Source: Capitulum mitella (taxonomy: Eukaryota; Arthropoda; Thecostraca; Pollicipedomorpha; Pollicipedidae). Taken from it: 64,000 nucleotides of DNA. Below the pieces are notes generated by a model. The model saw nothing but the letters and a program-made list of their open reading frames with translations. It searched no databases and was not told the origin of the DNA. This document shows, one piece after another, positions 1 to 13,137 of this stretch (position 1 is its first letter; each line of letters opens with the position of its first letter). The translations under genes and the position numbers were made by a program. The stretch covers positions 992,001 through 1,056,000 of the forward strand of contig CP099840.1 of assembly GCA_030062745.1 (NCBI GenBank), in the 5' to 3' direction.

Positions 1-400
1 CGGCGGCCGCCGCTCCAAGTTGCGTCGGCCGGCCGGCGCCGCGTCCGGCCGGCCCGTCGCCGCCGGCCGCCAATCTCTCATGCAAATTGGTCGTGATTTG
101 TCACCGGGTCGGGCCGGGCCGGGCCCGAGGCGGCCGCCGGTCGGCCGCTGAATACTGCATCGGCGCCGACCGGCGGCCGCCGCCGGCCCGACCGCCGCCG
201 CCGCCGGCTAAATGTCTCTATACGTCAGAGCGGGCCGGGGGGGGGGAGGTGGGCGGCGGTGCGGGCTGATGCGGCGCCGGCAGGCGCCAGCTCTGCCGCC
301 GCCGGGACCGCGGCACGCGTCAGCCGCCCCAGCTCGGCGGAGACGCTGCCGAGGCCGAGCTGCTGCGAGTGAAAGAGGGATCGATGGTGGTTTGTCGATG
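1..400. other. GC-rich island with an octamer motif
   Basis: The stretch is dominated by CGG/GCCGG-type sequence. A perfect ATGCAAAT octamer (POU-type site) lies at 80-87 and a TATA-like CTCTATACG near 216-224. No exon with a convincing protein and splice sites is visible on either strand. It could be a CpG-rich promoter or enhancer, but that is inferred from composition only. Confidence 0.3.
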
Positions 401-3400
401 GCTGTTTGATTGCCAGGACGCTGAATCCCTGGGATAACGAGGATGAGATGATCATCGGTCGAAGTGAGCGATGGAGCCTTCGGTTATGTCGTTAACAGTT
501 GTCAGTAGCAGCAGGCTATGTCAGTCTGCGCAAGGCCGTTATGCCTGGTGCTCGTGACTTCGGAGTCTAGCAGTGAACCCGATTTGTAATCGAGCACCGT
601 TCAGTGCACCTGATCTGTTCTCTCTACTACGCCCCAGGATGTTTTGTTGGCGGTAACGGGCCAGCACGCATCACGAGAAGCCATCGACGGCTTATCCATC
701 CCTTGGGTAAGGCCCGTAGCGTTGCTTTAAGCTTCCAATCAATGGTTGTTATCTGCCTTCTGTGTGTCCTCCCGGCGGGATCGACGCTTGATTGCTACAA
801 TGTTACGTTTATGAGAAAACCGCCGGCCCGGAAACAATAACTTCGGATCAATTCTCGGAGCTTTGTGGCGGATGAAGACGAGAAGGCCCTTTGAGGGGGC
901 ATTTCTCATGAAGAAGGTAACCGCGTACATGCTGGTGGATAATACAGTAGCGTTATCATTCGTTTGCTGAAAGGCACTTGGTATCCAGCGATGCCGTTTA
1001 TGGCTATTGTTGAGGTTTTAAAACTTACCGTAAACTAAAATTGCTGACGACTGATTGAGTTTTTTTTCTCTCTCTGTCTCTCTCGCCTGCGAACTCGCCA
1101 ATCTTTAAAGCGTTTTCACGTTGACTCCTTTGACGTTTTTCAAACATTGCTGGAATTCAGATAGCTAAAAATCATGACTCCGTGATTTCTTTACAAGGAT
1201 AATGCAAGCATCAAGGGAGAAACAAACCCGTGGAAAAGGCTGTCAAGAGCCCAGCCTCCTGTAAATGGCTCCCATTCCTTGCAGAGTGTGGAAAATGATT
1301 CGTTACTCATAAACCACGATTTCTTTGCCCTGCAGCAGTGCAGGCGAACATTAATGCTGGCTGTAGATTTGCGTTTGCTTTGCTATGGATGTGTCGCGAC
1401 TTGGCCGTGGCCCGGTTCCGACTGGTTTGATGAGCGGGCAACACCACGTCACCAGCCGCGACGACCTTCACGAGCTGGCCGAATGTCAAGGCATGGCCGA
1501 CGCTTAAGATGTTATGCCTCTTCTCTTTCGCTGGACTGCCACCGCATAGATGACACATCGAATGGCCTATGAAATGTTTCAGCAAAACAAATCAAAGAAT
1601 GCTGTCGTGTAATAAGAAAACAAATAACACCAGGGAAGATGTCAAGGTTTTATGTTGTCAGTGATTGTGTAGATGAACTGTGATATGTGCAAATGCACAG
1701 GGCCCATATTTTCAGTTAATGACCAGGCCAATGAGGAGCGAAAACATCTAGCCACGTAAAAGCGGACCACAAACCGGCACCCACCCGAGGAGGAGGATAT
1801 TAAACAACATTTTCCTTTCACTTCCATCATCCACTTCGTTCTCACGCCCTTACCGCACATGAACTGACCCGACCTCAGCTGCAGTATCCGGGCCCGTCCG
1901 GTACTTTCTTCACGAGCCGTCTGACCCGCTCTCAGTGCGGGAGGGTGGTCCCCTGGAGCGTCGCAGCCCGTGCAGGCGGCGCTGGCGTGTCTCGTCATCA
2001 GGGGAGGCTCCTGTCGCCGCCCTCAGGCAGCGCGGGATCAATGGAGGGCCTGCGTTTAGCTCGGACCAGCAGGGAGCCCGTTAATGCGACGTCTTCCCTG
2101 GCGGGAATAGGGCATCACGCCGGCCTCCGCTTTAGTTTGAAGAATATTCTGAATTCAAAAATCGCGGCTTATGAAGGTCAAAGCGAGCTGATGGATCACA
2201 TGACAGGCATACATGGACGGCATTAGTGAGGTTCGCCACTAAGGCGAACCTATAGCGTTATGTTGTTATATTATAGAGCGTAAGCCGCTCAGCATAGCGG
2301 CACATGAAACCGAATGCTGCATGTGATCTCGCAGATGCCGCAGATTGAAGTGAAACGCTGTGCGAGTATTGTCAGGAAGCGTTGTGTACCGGACATACAA
2401 AATTCGAAACCCATTTCCAAGCAAATTCTGATGCAGCGCCGTGGGAAATGTAAGACGTATTTCCCGGGCACATCCTACTACAGCTCTTTCGCCACTCCAG
2501 TCCATCCAACGGCTGCCGAGTCCCAGCCGATGAAATGCATGAGGTAATCGCGAAGACGCGTCCCACACGAGTGGCCGCGTCTCTCCGAGAAATGGTGCGA
2601 CCCACACGCGCTATGGGGGGTGAAATTATACATCAGCGTCTGGCGGCTACATTTCAATAGAACGCGCCGGTACACAAGCCTCTGGACACGCACTCGAACG
2701 GGCAGAGGGGCTACGATAGCCGAAAAATCTCGCCGTCGGAGCGAGACGAGAGATCCAGCAGATGAAAGCAAAAAACGACGGGAAGCTCAGGGCCCGCTTC
2801 TCGCCCTGCACCGTCACGAGTGAGGCATTTGCTGGGTCGGCGGCGCCGCGGACCGCGGGCCGGCTATCGGCGGCCCCGGAAGACGGCCTCAGAGCGCCGT
2901 CTTCAGCACGCTGTGAGTGCCCCGCGCTGCGTGCCGGGTCGGCCGCTATTTAGCCCGGCGCCGAGACGCTTAAACCTGTCGTTTCGGGCCGCAGTGCCGC
3001 ACTTGAATCGCATTTCAGGCCCATTCAAATGAAATACTGGGCTCCGCTTCAGAAAACTGCGTCGTCTTTATTGAATTCTGCGTCATTTCTCTGCGCTAAC
3101 CAATTCAACTGGTGAAGTAAAACAGAAAATGAAACGTTAATACATCCTATGGAGTGCGGTAACTGGATTTGTTTTCCAAAGTCTGGCGTGGTAGTGCAGT
3201 CGTTCGTAACGACCACCCGAATCACAAATTAAGCTCATGCCAAGTGTCTTCCATATCAACCAAAAGCTTTTCAGCCTTCAAAAGAAAATGCCTTGTGTGT
3301 GTTTTTAATAATAGCATTATGGATAAACGAGTTTTGTTTATAGCTTATCTTTCGACAGGATGTCCTTTTTCTGCTGAGTTTGCATAGAAATGCAGACCAT

Positions 3401-6381
3401 AGCATCACGTAATTATTTTTGCAAACCGAGCATCACATAAGAAAAACCATTTTAAAAACATAACAAGATGCTAAACGATATCAAGGATTCTCGTGCTGTC
3501 CCTCCTCCGTCAAGCAGCGATCTTCCTGCATAGCGCCGGAGGGCGAAGTCCGGCCAGGCTGTCTGCGAATGTTGGACAGTTCAATTACGAGTCAATTATC
3601 CACGGCTGAAGTCTGCCGAGCGGGTCTGGGCCGCCGCGACACAAAAAACCGCGGGGGACGGATGAATCGTTCGGACGATGGTGCGCTCTATGGTCCTTCA
3701 AAGCCCTGCCGTAAAAAAGCGGAGAACACAGAAGAAGTGGGGAAAGATATATTCCAGAGAAAAGTGGACCGCTTTTAAAAGTCCAGCCTGGGGATCTCAA
3801 ATGGCAAAACATATGAATGTGCCGGGCAATGTAAATGTGCGTTTTTGTAGCATGAGACGTCGTGTTCCATTTAAACCTGTCAGGTTATCTGGTGCTTCAG
3901 GATCGAGGCGTTCAAAACAGCATGTTGTTGGTATCTGTTCCTAAATAGTCAAGCACGCAACGATTCTGCGTATTTACTCGTTAAGTGCCGTATCTTCTAC
4001 ATGCATATGTGTGTCTTGTTTTGGTTTGTTTTTGTTTCGTTCGTTTTTCCTTTTTACTGAGATACCTAAACAATAATGAAAATGATAAATAGAAAGGTGC
4101 TGGTCCGGTATGTAGAAGAAGAGATGCGTCATCGGGTACATCATCAGCTGCCGGAGCTTTAAAATCAAGCATAGACCCCAAGTGAGAGACATTTGCCCAT
4201 TCGTTTTCTAGGGTTCCAGTGATCCAGTTGCTTGCAAAACCTTAGTGGACTTATGGCACAGAAGTTTATTCAGAAAAGTGCGATGTTTGGTTATCCAGAA
4301 CGCCGCTCACTTTTGCTCTATCTTTATGTGCTCGATACGATACATAGTTTCGTTCTTTTAGTGCGCATGACACCCTGAGATTTCGCCACGAAAATCTTAA
4401 GGAATAAGATACGGGTCTGCCAGCTTAATAAACGTTGTGAAGCACCGATGAGATGTAAAATTACGACAGAGCCGTTGTTCTTATATGGGGAACTAAAAAT
4501 GCGAGGATTGAAGGGCAATATAAAATAAAACGGACACATTCTCATGGGCTTCTTGGCCGTGTCCATGTATAGGAGAATCGCGCGGCTTGATGTGCTTGCC
4601 GACACGCGAAAGTTGTGTGTCCTGAATTTGGCTAAGCTCGATTTGGCCCCTCCTCGTGCCGTGATCGTGCGGATGCCGCCTTCGGCCAATTTCCACCTGC
4701 GCTCGTTGGCCAGAAGACTGTCGGACCGTGTCCCGTTCTCCGGCCGTGCGCCGAGGAAGCAGGACAGCACGAAGCCAGCGAGTCCGGGCTCCTGTCGCGG
4801 CGCGGGAGAACAAGAGGAACCGGAACGTGTGGGGACGACAGTGGGCCGTGGCTGCACACACGCTGTGGCTGCAGCCTCCAGGGTTGAGTCACGGCGAGAG
4901 CTGGACAAAGAAAGCGGCCGGGTGTAGGTTATTGTTTCGGGGGAAACACGGTGGAACAAACGTGTTCCCGGCCCTCTGCCAGCAGCGACACTGATATCTG
5001 AGCTTGGGTAGGTCAACATTTATTTAATTAAATGCAAAACCTTCTTGGCTTAAGTAAAGCCAGTTCAAAAGTGGTGAAAAACACACGGATTTTTCATCGG
5101 ATTTTCATTTAAATCTTCTCGGTCCAAAAACATTCTTGTTCAATTTATTCACACTATAGAGCTGAATCTCATAAAATCGGTGACGGCCTCGAAGATTAAC
5201 GAGGAAAATGTTTCAATTAAAGAAGTTTAATTTGTGTCTGAGATTAATGAAGGTCTGATTACTCGCAGGGTGCGGATGGAGTTGAAAGCTGCCCCGATAA
5301 GACCCGCGTGGCTCGTTCCACGCGGGGCCCGACACGCAATCTGGATGGGATTTATATATGTCTGGTCGTCAGGTGATTACGACAGCGTACCTCTTGTGCG
5401 GCTCCGACGAAAATGAGCCTTGAATGAGGTCCTTTATGGTGGGCTAAGCAGCTCCAACGGATGCACCAGAACCCTTTGACGGTGCAGGGTTGAATGGACT
5501 GGCTCCGTAAACATGTCTTCTGCTGGCAATATGAAAAAGGAACCGAGTCCTGATGATATTTCGCAGAGACGCGGGAGGGGGATTATGTGATGAAGTACAG
5601 CGTATCAGATGCAAATGGAGTCCACGTGCCACAGGGACCCGCGCAATTTCAAATCTGGTTCCCAACAGCAGGGTTTTCTGATCTCCGCTGTCACCGCAAA
5701 GGCTGAGTAATGAAAACTCCAAAGTCGTTTCGCGTCAGTAAAAATGTTTGATTTATCCTGTCAGGAGTCGTATACTCCGATGAGTGTCGGAAGATATTGA
5801 TGAAAAAAAACATTAATGAGTATATGAAGCAGGTGTTTACGAAATCTTTGAAGAATTGCGATAGTCGCCCCCATGCACCAGTCTAACTCACATTAGACCC
5901 TAAGAACGCCGGAAAGGGTAATTCATTGTTGTAATACCCGTTGCCACGAGAGATAGATTTGCGTTTGTTGCCTTAAAACCAGAAAATGTCCGCTCCAATT
6001 TATGGCTTGGTTTATTCCAAAGAATTGGACAAAAGGATAAAAACAACCCATTGAAATAATGCGTTAACTTGGGGCTTGACTTTAAATTGGGCTATATATT
6101 TCCGGGTGGCCACATAATCCTGCCTGCGTAATCAACAAGCGGCCACATCGAAAAGCCCGAGTGGGAGATGCGGTAAAGATAACATTCGTACATAAAATCT
6201 AGTCAACTCAGTTAATATAAATCTGCAGCCACTACAGAAGCGCAGGTTTTAATTCCTTTGCTTTTGACTACGTTGAGTTAACTTGACAGTCACACCTAAA
6301 TCACCTTCCGAATGCATCCACGGAAAATGACACTTCTTGCACTCCGTCCGTATTTCCTGTCTCGTTTACATCGTTTCTTTG
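401..6381. other. Intergenic, no gene recognised
   Basis: Short open frames occur here, but none encodes a known domain or shows paired splice sites with protein-like composition. A further GC-rich patch is at about 2,830-3,000. The longest open frame (4,324-5,019, minus) is low in recognisable motifs and lies partly in AT-rich sequence. I see no RNA gene or mobile-element ends. Confidence 0.5.
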
Positions 6382-6838
<457 letters not shown>

Positions 6839-6990
6839 CGAGAACGAGACAGAGAGAAAATGGATAAAGAAAGAGATGTTGAGAGATAGATGGGGGAAAA
6901 GAGTGAAAGAGAGAGAGGATTAAAAGAGGGGCGAGAGAAATAAGGGGAGAGAGAGAGAAAGAGAAGAGAACGAAAAGAAGGAAAGAGAGA
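6839..6990. repeat. Purine-rich degenerate (GA)n tract
   Basis: Almost entirely A and G with many GAGAGA runs. It is roughly complementary in character to the CT tract 340 bp upstream, so the pair could base-pair as a loose hairpin. Confidence 0.85.
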
Positions 6991-8564
6991 TAATGATACG
7001 TATTTTGATAGATGAAAACTGACTTGTGAGCCGGTCTATGACACAGCAGGCAAGCATCTCCCTAAGGGTTTTCATTCTATGTAAAACTTTAAAGATCGAC
7101 TTCAATTCCAAAGATATTCATGCAGATTTTGGCCGAGGTGACTTAGCATGCATTCAGATATGTAATATTCTGTATTGTCAGGCTTGCCACTCGCTCACAT
7201 CATCTCATACTGTTAAATCCCGACTTTAGGGTCTGCGCGACATGACATCGTTTTGGGGATGCCAGTTAACTCTGCTTTTCGGTTTGCCTGCGGTGTGCAG
7301 TGGATGTTCTTGACCAGAATCCTCTGAAATACATGCTGATTCGCATGAATATGCATTATTCAAATTATCGTTTTCAATTTAGAATCAGTGACTATCATCA
7401 AGAAAATAGCGAATTCTGGTTAGATGCAACGCTGGCGTTTTAACATATTCATGACGCATTAATATCACAGCTCAGTGCATACAGCAGAAATCTTTGAATG
7501 ATTAGGAAAGAACTATAGCGCCGTTTGTCAAATATAGACATTCCACATGAACATCAGCGGACTGAAAGGTAGCGTCGAAATAAAGCTTGCGTGACATGAT
7601 CCTTATGAGTATGTTTTAATTTTCTTAATAAACTAGCACTAGTTATGAAGTCAGAATTCGGGACAGTAAACTTGTCATGCCTTACAATATGCAGTATACA
7701 CTAATATTAAGATGAATGAACTTTACTTTCTTGATAATTCCGTATGCCAAACAAAAAATGAATTAAGATGAATGCTACATTTAAGGTTATTTCAGACAGT
7801 GCTTGAGGTCAAAATTCACCAAATTTTTGTACAGAACGCATATGCAGGAAAAACCTGGTACACCAAGCCGTGCTACCCATTTCATGACTTTTGGAGAGAT
7901 ATTTTTATAACCGGACGAATAGCGCAGGACTGATGGTCTCAGAATGCAGACCGTTCGTGGGGCACGGCTACCGGGTCTTCTGCCGTTCCCGGCCATTTTT
8001 CCGCCCAAACGGCAGTCCCATAAATACGGTTAGGGCCCGAATGGAACGGTCCCAGATGCAGCGAATAGCCAAAAGACCTCTACAATCGCTCAAATGTGTC
8101 GCCGGTCCGGGGACGGACTGGGTCTGCAGTGAAAGACTTCTGATTGGAGCAAGTTATAAAGTGAGTCTGCGGCAAGGATGGAAGCTTTAGGGTCTTGGTT
8201 TATAGTTGCCCCTAGGGCTTTATAGGCGCTTCCTCCTGATACCATGGCAAAAGGTTATCACAACGTTTCTTCTATTTTCCCCCTCACTCTCTTTTCTCCG
8301 TTATTCTTACTCGATATATTGATTCCCTTCATTCTATTTGTCTTCGTAACTGTATCGCTCTATGTTCCTCTCTCCCCCTTTCGTTATTTTGCCTCTTTCC
8401 TCCTCACATTTCATCATTTTCTCTCGCTCCTTTCCTGCATCCCCGGGCTGTGTTTCACCACACTGCCTCCGTTCGGTCGCCCTTGACCATTTCAGCTCTG
8501 CCAGCGACCGACACCTCACGTGTCTCCTGTCCAGTATCGGGCGCCGACCCTTCCGGACATCCGT
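6991..8564. other. Intergenic, no gene recognised
   Basis: Moderately AT-rich sequence with a pyrimidine-rich segment at about 8,270-8,440. Nothing with a recognisable protein domain, RNA fold or terminal repeat was seen. Confidence 0.5.
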
Positions 8565-9880
8565 CCCCGACACCGACACCTCGCGGATCAGAGCCGGTCA
8601 GACGCCGTCCCCGACACCTCACGGGTCAGAGCCAGTCAGACGCCGTCCCCGACACCGACACCTCACGGGTCAGAGCCGGTCAGACGCCGTCCCCGACACC
8701 TCACGGGTCAGAGCCGGTCAGACGCCGTCCCCGACACCTCACGGGTCAGAGCCGGTCAGACGCCGTCCCCGACACCGACACCTCACGGATCAGAGCCGGT
8801 CAGACGCCGTCCCCGACACCGACACCTCACGGATCAGAGCCGGTCAGACGCCGTCCCCGACACCTCACGGGTCAGAGCCGGTCAGACGCCGTCCCCGACA
8901 CCTCACGGATCAGAGCCGGTCAGACGCCGTCCCCGACACCGACACCTCACGGATCAGAGCCGGTCAGACGCCGTCCCCGACACCGACACCTCACGGGTCA
9001 GAGCCGGTCAGACGCCGTCCCCGACACCGACACCTCACGGGTCAGAGCCGGTCAGACGCCGTCCCCGACACCGACACCTCACGGATCAGAGCCGGTCAAG
9101 CGCCGTCCCCGACACCTCACGGGTCAGAGCCGGTCAGACGCCGTCCCCGACACCGACACCTCACGGGTCAGAGCCGGTCAGACGCCGTCCCCGACACCTC
9201 ACGGGTCAGAGCCGGTCAGACGCCGTCCCCGACACCTCACGGGTCAGAGCCAGTCAGACGCCGTCCCCGACACCGACACCTCACGGGTCAGAGCCGGTCA
9301 GACGCCGTCCCCGACACCTCACGGGTCAGAGCCGGTCAGACGCCGTCCCCGACACCTCACGGGTCAGAGCCGGTCAGACGCCGTCCCCGACACCTCACGG
9401 GTCAGAGCCGGTCAGACGCCGTCCCCGACACCGACACCTCACGGATCAGAGCCGGTCAGACGCCGTCCCCGACACCGACACCTCACGGATCAGAGCCGGT
9501 CAGACGCCGTCCCCGACACCGACACCTCACGGATCAGAGCCGGTCAGGCGCCGTCCCCGACACCTCACGGGTCAGAGCCGGTCAGACGCCGTCCCCGACA
9601 CCGACACCTCACGGGTCAGAGCCGGTCAGACGCCGTCCCCGACACCTCACGGGTCAGAGCCGGTCAGACGCCGTCCCCGACACCTCACGGGTCAGAGCCA
9701 GTCAGACGCCGTCCCCGACACCGACACCTCACGGGTCAGAGCCGGTCAGACGCCGTCCCCGACACCTCACGGATCAGAGCCGGTCAGACGCCGTCCCCGA
9801 CACCTCACGGGTCAGAGCCAGTCAGACGCCGTCCCCGACACCGACACCTCACGGATCAGAGCCCGTCAGGCGCCGTCCCT
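8565..9880 (+). repeat. 38/44-bp minisatellite, about 32 copies
   Basis: The short unit is 38 bp. The long unit is 44 bp and differs by one extra CCGACA. I counted about 32 occurrences of the CAGAGCC(G/A/C)GTCA core. Variation is limited to a few positions, such as CGGGTCA/CGGATCA and GCCGGTCA/GCCAGTCA, so the array has been homogenised recently. Both unit lengths leave remainder 2 on division by 3, and the unit has no forward stop codon. All three + frames are therefore open across the array and encode Arg/Pro/Ser-rich repeat peptides. I treat these as non-coding. Confidence 0.95.
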
Positions 9881-10291
9881 CCAGCTAGATGTCACCGACA
9901 GCCGCCGGCCGAGCAGCCGACGGCGACAGGGTCTCTGCCCCCCCCCCCCCCAACTGGTGACGGCTCGGTCGGCCGACCGCGCGGCCTCAGGATCGGCTGC
10001 CTCCCGGCTGATGTTGGACCGGCTGCCTCCCCGGCCGGTGTTGGATCGGTGACGGATTGACCTCCCGCCGCTACTACGCTGCCCGGCCGACTTCAGCTCC
10101 TGGACCCTTGGTTTCTCAGTGGTCGACTGATGCTTTTGGCGTATGTAATATAGAAGTTATTACGTGATTTGGCGATTTGCAATCACGACTAATGGTACAC
10201 AAGGTGGCGTGCCTTGCTGTGTTGACAACCAGCCAAATACTTTTGACGAAAAACAATTCGGTGTCATAAAAATGGTCACGATGTTCTTCGA
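9881..10291. other. Spacer with poly-C run
   Basis: Unique sequence between the minisatellite and the Harbinger element, with a homopolymer C run at about 9,941-9,952. No gene is recognised. Confidence 0.5.
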
Positions 10292-10294
10292 TAA
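10292..10294. other. Left TAA target-site duplication
   Basis: TAA lies immediately outside the left terminal repeat and is matched by TAA at 15,414-15,416. PIF/Harbinger elements characteristically duplicate a 3-bp TWA site. Confidence 0.85.
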
Positions 10295-10318
10295 TACCCC
10301 CATTCCACACAACCGTTC
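10295..10318 (+). repeat. Left terminal inverted repeat of Harbinger
   Basis: The first 16 bases are identical to the reverse complement of the right end. Similarity extends to about 24 bp with a single A/G difference. Confidence 0.9.
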
Positions 10319-10620
10319 CAGTTACCGTTCCCCCGCCGTTCATATCTGTCCTCAGAACGGTTGCCACGCTGTGGGAACGGCCGTTTTTTAGATTCTTGCA
10401 CTCTAATAACGTTCTCCGAACGATAATAACAATGCCGCAAGGTTCTAACACGGATCAAGCACCGACCGTGCAAGGTCTTCACAGCGATTTGATAGCGATA
10501 TCATAGCGTCCTTACCGTTCTCTACTCGCTCATTACCGTCCACGTAACGTTCTAGTCCCACTCGATGCCGTTCTGTTACCGTTCTAGCCGATCTGTTCCG
10601 TTCTTAACATTCCTTTAACG
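10310..10620. promoter_or_regulatory. Left subterminal CCGTTC cluster
   Basis: About nine exact CCGTTC or GAACGG hexamers occur between the left end and the transposase start, in both orientations. A similar cluster sits at the right end. Repeated subterminal motifs in DNA transposons usually bind the element's own transposase or accessory protein. That role is inferred here. Confidence 0.6.
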
Positions 10621-10761
10621 GTCCTATAGCGACTGGACCGTGTAATTACCGTCCTAATTGCGATCTATTAGCAATCTGCTACCATTCAAGTATGAATCTG
10701 GTGATTATACAAAAGCAGTTCAGGAATCTTGTCCGTTTGCAGTTGGTTTGGTGGAGCCAAA

Positions 10762-12056
10762 ATGGTAGGACCTAGATATTTGCTATTCTTGTTGTTATTG
10801 TTGCACCATAATAACTTGCACTTTCACCAGCTTGCATATGTGCAAGCATTGATTAAAAAAAGACGTAGACATCCAAGATTTTGGCTGAGGCCATGGCTGA
10901 CTGCTACAAGAAGACTGACGCATGGACACTACCATCGTCTGATGCAAGAGCTGAGAATGAAAGACACGTCATCATTCGTCAACTTCATGCGAATGGAGCC
11001 CAGATGTTCGACGAATTGGTTGCCAGGTTGTCTCCAAGAATTACTCGGCAGGACACCAACTGGAGAAAGGCTCTGGAACCAGGTCTCAAGGTTGCCGTTA
11101 CCCTCAGGTATTTAGCCTCTGGGGATCGGTATTCTACCCTCTCCTACTCCTTCCGAGTTTCACGCCACACCATTGCCAAGTTTCTTCCATTGGTCTGCCG
11201 GGCTATAGTGGACGAATTCAAGGATGAGGTTATAAGTTGTCCCACCACCCATGAAGAATGGAAAGCTAAAGCCGGTGAATTTGAAAGAAAATGGAACATT
11301 CCTCATGCTGTAGGTGCACTTGACGGAAAGCACGTCGCCATTCGTAAGCCACCCCAGTCTGGAAGTCTGTACCATAATTACAAAGGCTTCTTTTCTATCA
11401 TCCTACTTGCGTTGGTGGACGCTGATTATAAATTCCTATGGGCGGACGTCGGATCCATGGGACATATGTCAGATGCACAGATCTTTAATGACTCTGAGCT
11501 GAGAGATTGTTTTGAAGATGGGACTATAAATCTGCCACCTCCAGAGCCAATGACAAATGATGACAAGCCCTTCCCCTACTTCATGCTGGCCGATGACGCC
11601 TTTGCTTTGCGGACATACCTGATGAAACCGTACAGTAAGCGTGGTATGACTGATGAAGAACTAGTCACCAACTACAGGATATCCAGAGGCCGGAGGGTGG
11701 TTGAAAACGCGTTCGGAATTTTGGCCAGCAGATGGCAAGCTCTGCTCACCACGTTACAGCAATATCCAAAAGTGGTGGTAGTTGTGGTTGAAGCTGCAAT
11801 ATGTCTTCATAACCTCATGAGGATGAGGTACCCTGGACTGCAGAACATGGAACTGGATGAAGACGATGCCAGCCACAAAATGGTCCCTGGAGAATGGAGG
11901 AAACATGCTCCATTGCATCAACTGCAACTTGTTCGTGGACCGAATCAAGCTACCACCGAGGCTAAGAGGCAACGGGAGTATCTGAGGCTGTATTTCAACA
12001 GTCCTGCTGGTGCTGTTCCTTGGCAGCATGACATGATTCACGGACGCCGCCAGTAG
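10762..12056 (+). CDS. HARBI1-like DDE transposase, one frameshift
   Basis: This is the PIF/Harbinger nuclease (DDE_Tnp_4 family), which would cut and rejoin the element ends in the nucleus. The catalytic core is intact in the frame that ends at the TAG at 12,054-12,056. The first Asp is in ALDGKHVAI (codon 11,322-11,324), the second in HMSDAQIF, the conserved LADDAFAL box follows, and the Glu is in VVENAFGIL. The N-terminal part, starting at ATG 10,762 with a hydrophobic Leu-rich segment, then a basic stretch and an FWLRPWL motif, lies in a different frame. The frame switch falls at about 11,001-11,004, between codons for EP and MFDELV, and is best explained by loss of one base. Both halves match the family's usual order, so the original protein was about 430 residues. 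A sequencing error cannot be excluded. Without correction no single ORF has both parts. Confidence 0.88.
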
Positions 12057-12550
12057 TTCAAGCGTATGTTGTTCATGTGAGGAAGCTGCATATTGATACG
12101 TGTGAATTGGGGTGATTTATATGGTACAATTTCATTTCTCCTAAATATACACGTTCAAATATGTACTTGTATTTTTTGTCTGTTGCGGTCGCTGACAATT
12201 TTTTAATAAGAGGATAAGCCGAGGATCGTGTAAAGTGATACAGTACTATCTTACTATATTACTGTGCAATCAAAAAGATAGTAAATATACTTCTAACTGC
12301 CATTCAACATTTGCTTGATTACCGACGACATTATGTGGAATTCGGCAGCTACAGGATACTTTCTACATTCATCATGTAGGAATTTGCGCCCTTATTAGAC
12401 AAAACGCATTACGCAGTGACGCAGAATAATTGTTCATCGAGGGTGAAACCATATATTTACAGCCAGCTGAATTTGTTGTGGCGATCAGCGACCTTTTCTG
12501 TCGCGGCACACCAAAAGACGTAGCCATATTCTGGGTGATAGAATACGTAC

Positions 12551-12601
12551 AATACGTTTATTCAGACGGAGGCGAAGCGCCTCCGTCTGAATAAACGTAT
12601 T
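12551..12601. terminator. 24-bp perfect hairpin with AATAAA on both strands
   Basis: The arms 12,551-12,574 and 12,578-12,601 are perfect reverse complements around a 3-nt AAG loop. Each arm contains a poly(A) signal in the outgoing direction: AATAAA at 12,590-12,595 on + and at 12,562-12,557 on -. For the transposase gene this is the first AATAAA after the stop. For the MADF gene an earlier AATAAA exists at 13,137-13,132. A role as bidirectional 3'-end or terminator is inference. It could instead be a small nested foldback sequence. Confidence 0.5.
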
Positions 12602-13131
12602 GGTCAGTCTCTCAGGCGAAGAAAAACAGAGTTCGGGTTGTATATATGTATGTATGTAAGGTATTTGAGATAATCTCGTAAACTAGACCACGTAGAGCAA
12701 CGAAAGTGGTACCAAACGAAAGGTCATGGTGTCAGACATTGCTTAGGCATAGTTTTATTTTGGTACGATGTCCTTAGAGCGCGCGCCGCACGATTTTCTG
12801 CATTTTTTTCCGACTTTGCATCAAACACTTGATTCTTAACATCAAGGGATCCACCAGTTTTGAGATAGCTTTTCAAATTCCCCATGCCGTTTCAAAGGCC
12901 CCCATGCCGGCCGGGGGCGCTCTCTACTACTAGGGCGGAGAGGGCTTCCCCAGCTGGCGGGGTGGCGTACACGGCGGGCCACCCCGTGATACGTGGGATT
13001 TTATAGTTATTACTGGACATACCATCGAAACGTTTCTTATGCTGTATGTGTCGATATTAGGTACAATGACGTGTTAAATTAGAACGACTTAGAATTCAGC
13101 GAAAAAGATGTAATGCATGTTTTCACTCTGC

Positions 13132-13137
13132 TTTATT
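13132..13137 (-). terminator. Candidate poly(A) signal of the MADF gene
   Basis: TTTATT on + reads AATAAA on -, about 370 nt downstream of the annotated stop of the MADF gene. This is the nearest canonical signal. Confidence 0.4.

Noticed and set aside
4324..5019. 231-codon minus-strand ORF
   Set aside because: No recognisable domain, no splice context, and its second half runs through AT-rich sequence with ordinary codon mix. Compatible with chance.
8362..10060. Three overlapping ORFs of over 500 codons on the + strand
   Set aside because: They are the three registers of one minisatellite without stop codons. The peptides are pure repeat, with no domain or signal outside the array.
10881..12056. 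391-codon transposase ORF taken as complete
   Set aside because: Its first codon is TTG, not ATG. The true N-terminal region lies in another frame upstream, so the ORF is a truncated part of a frameshifted gene.
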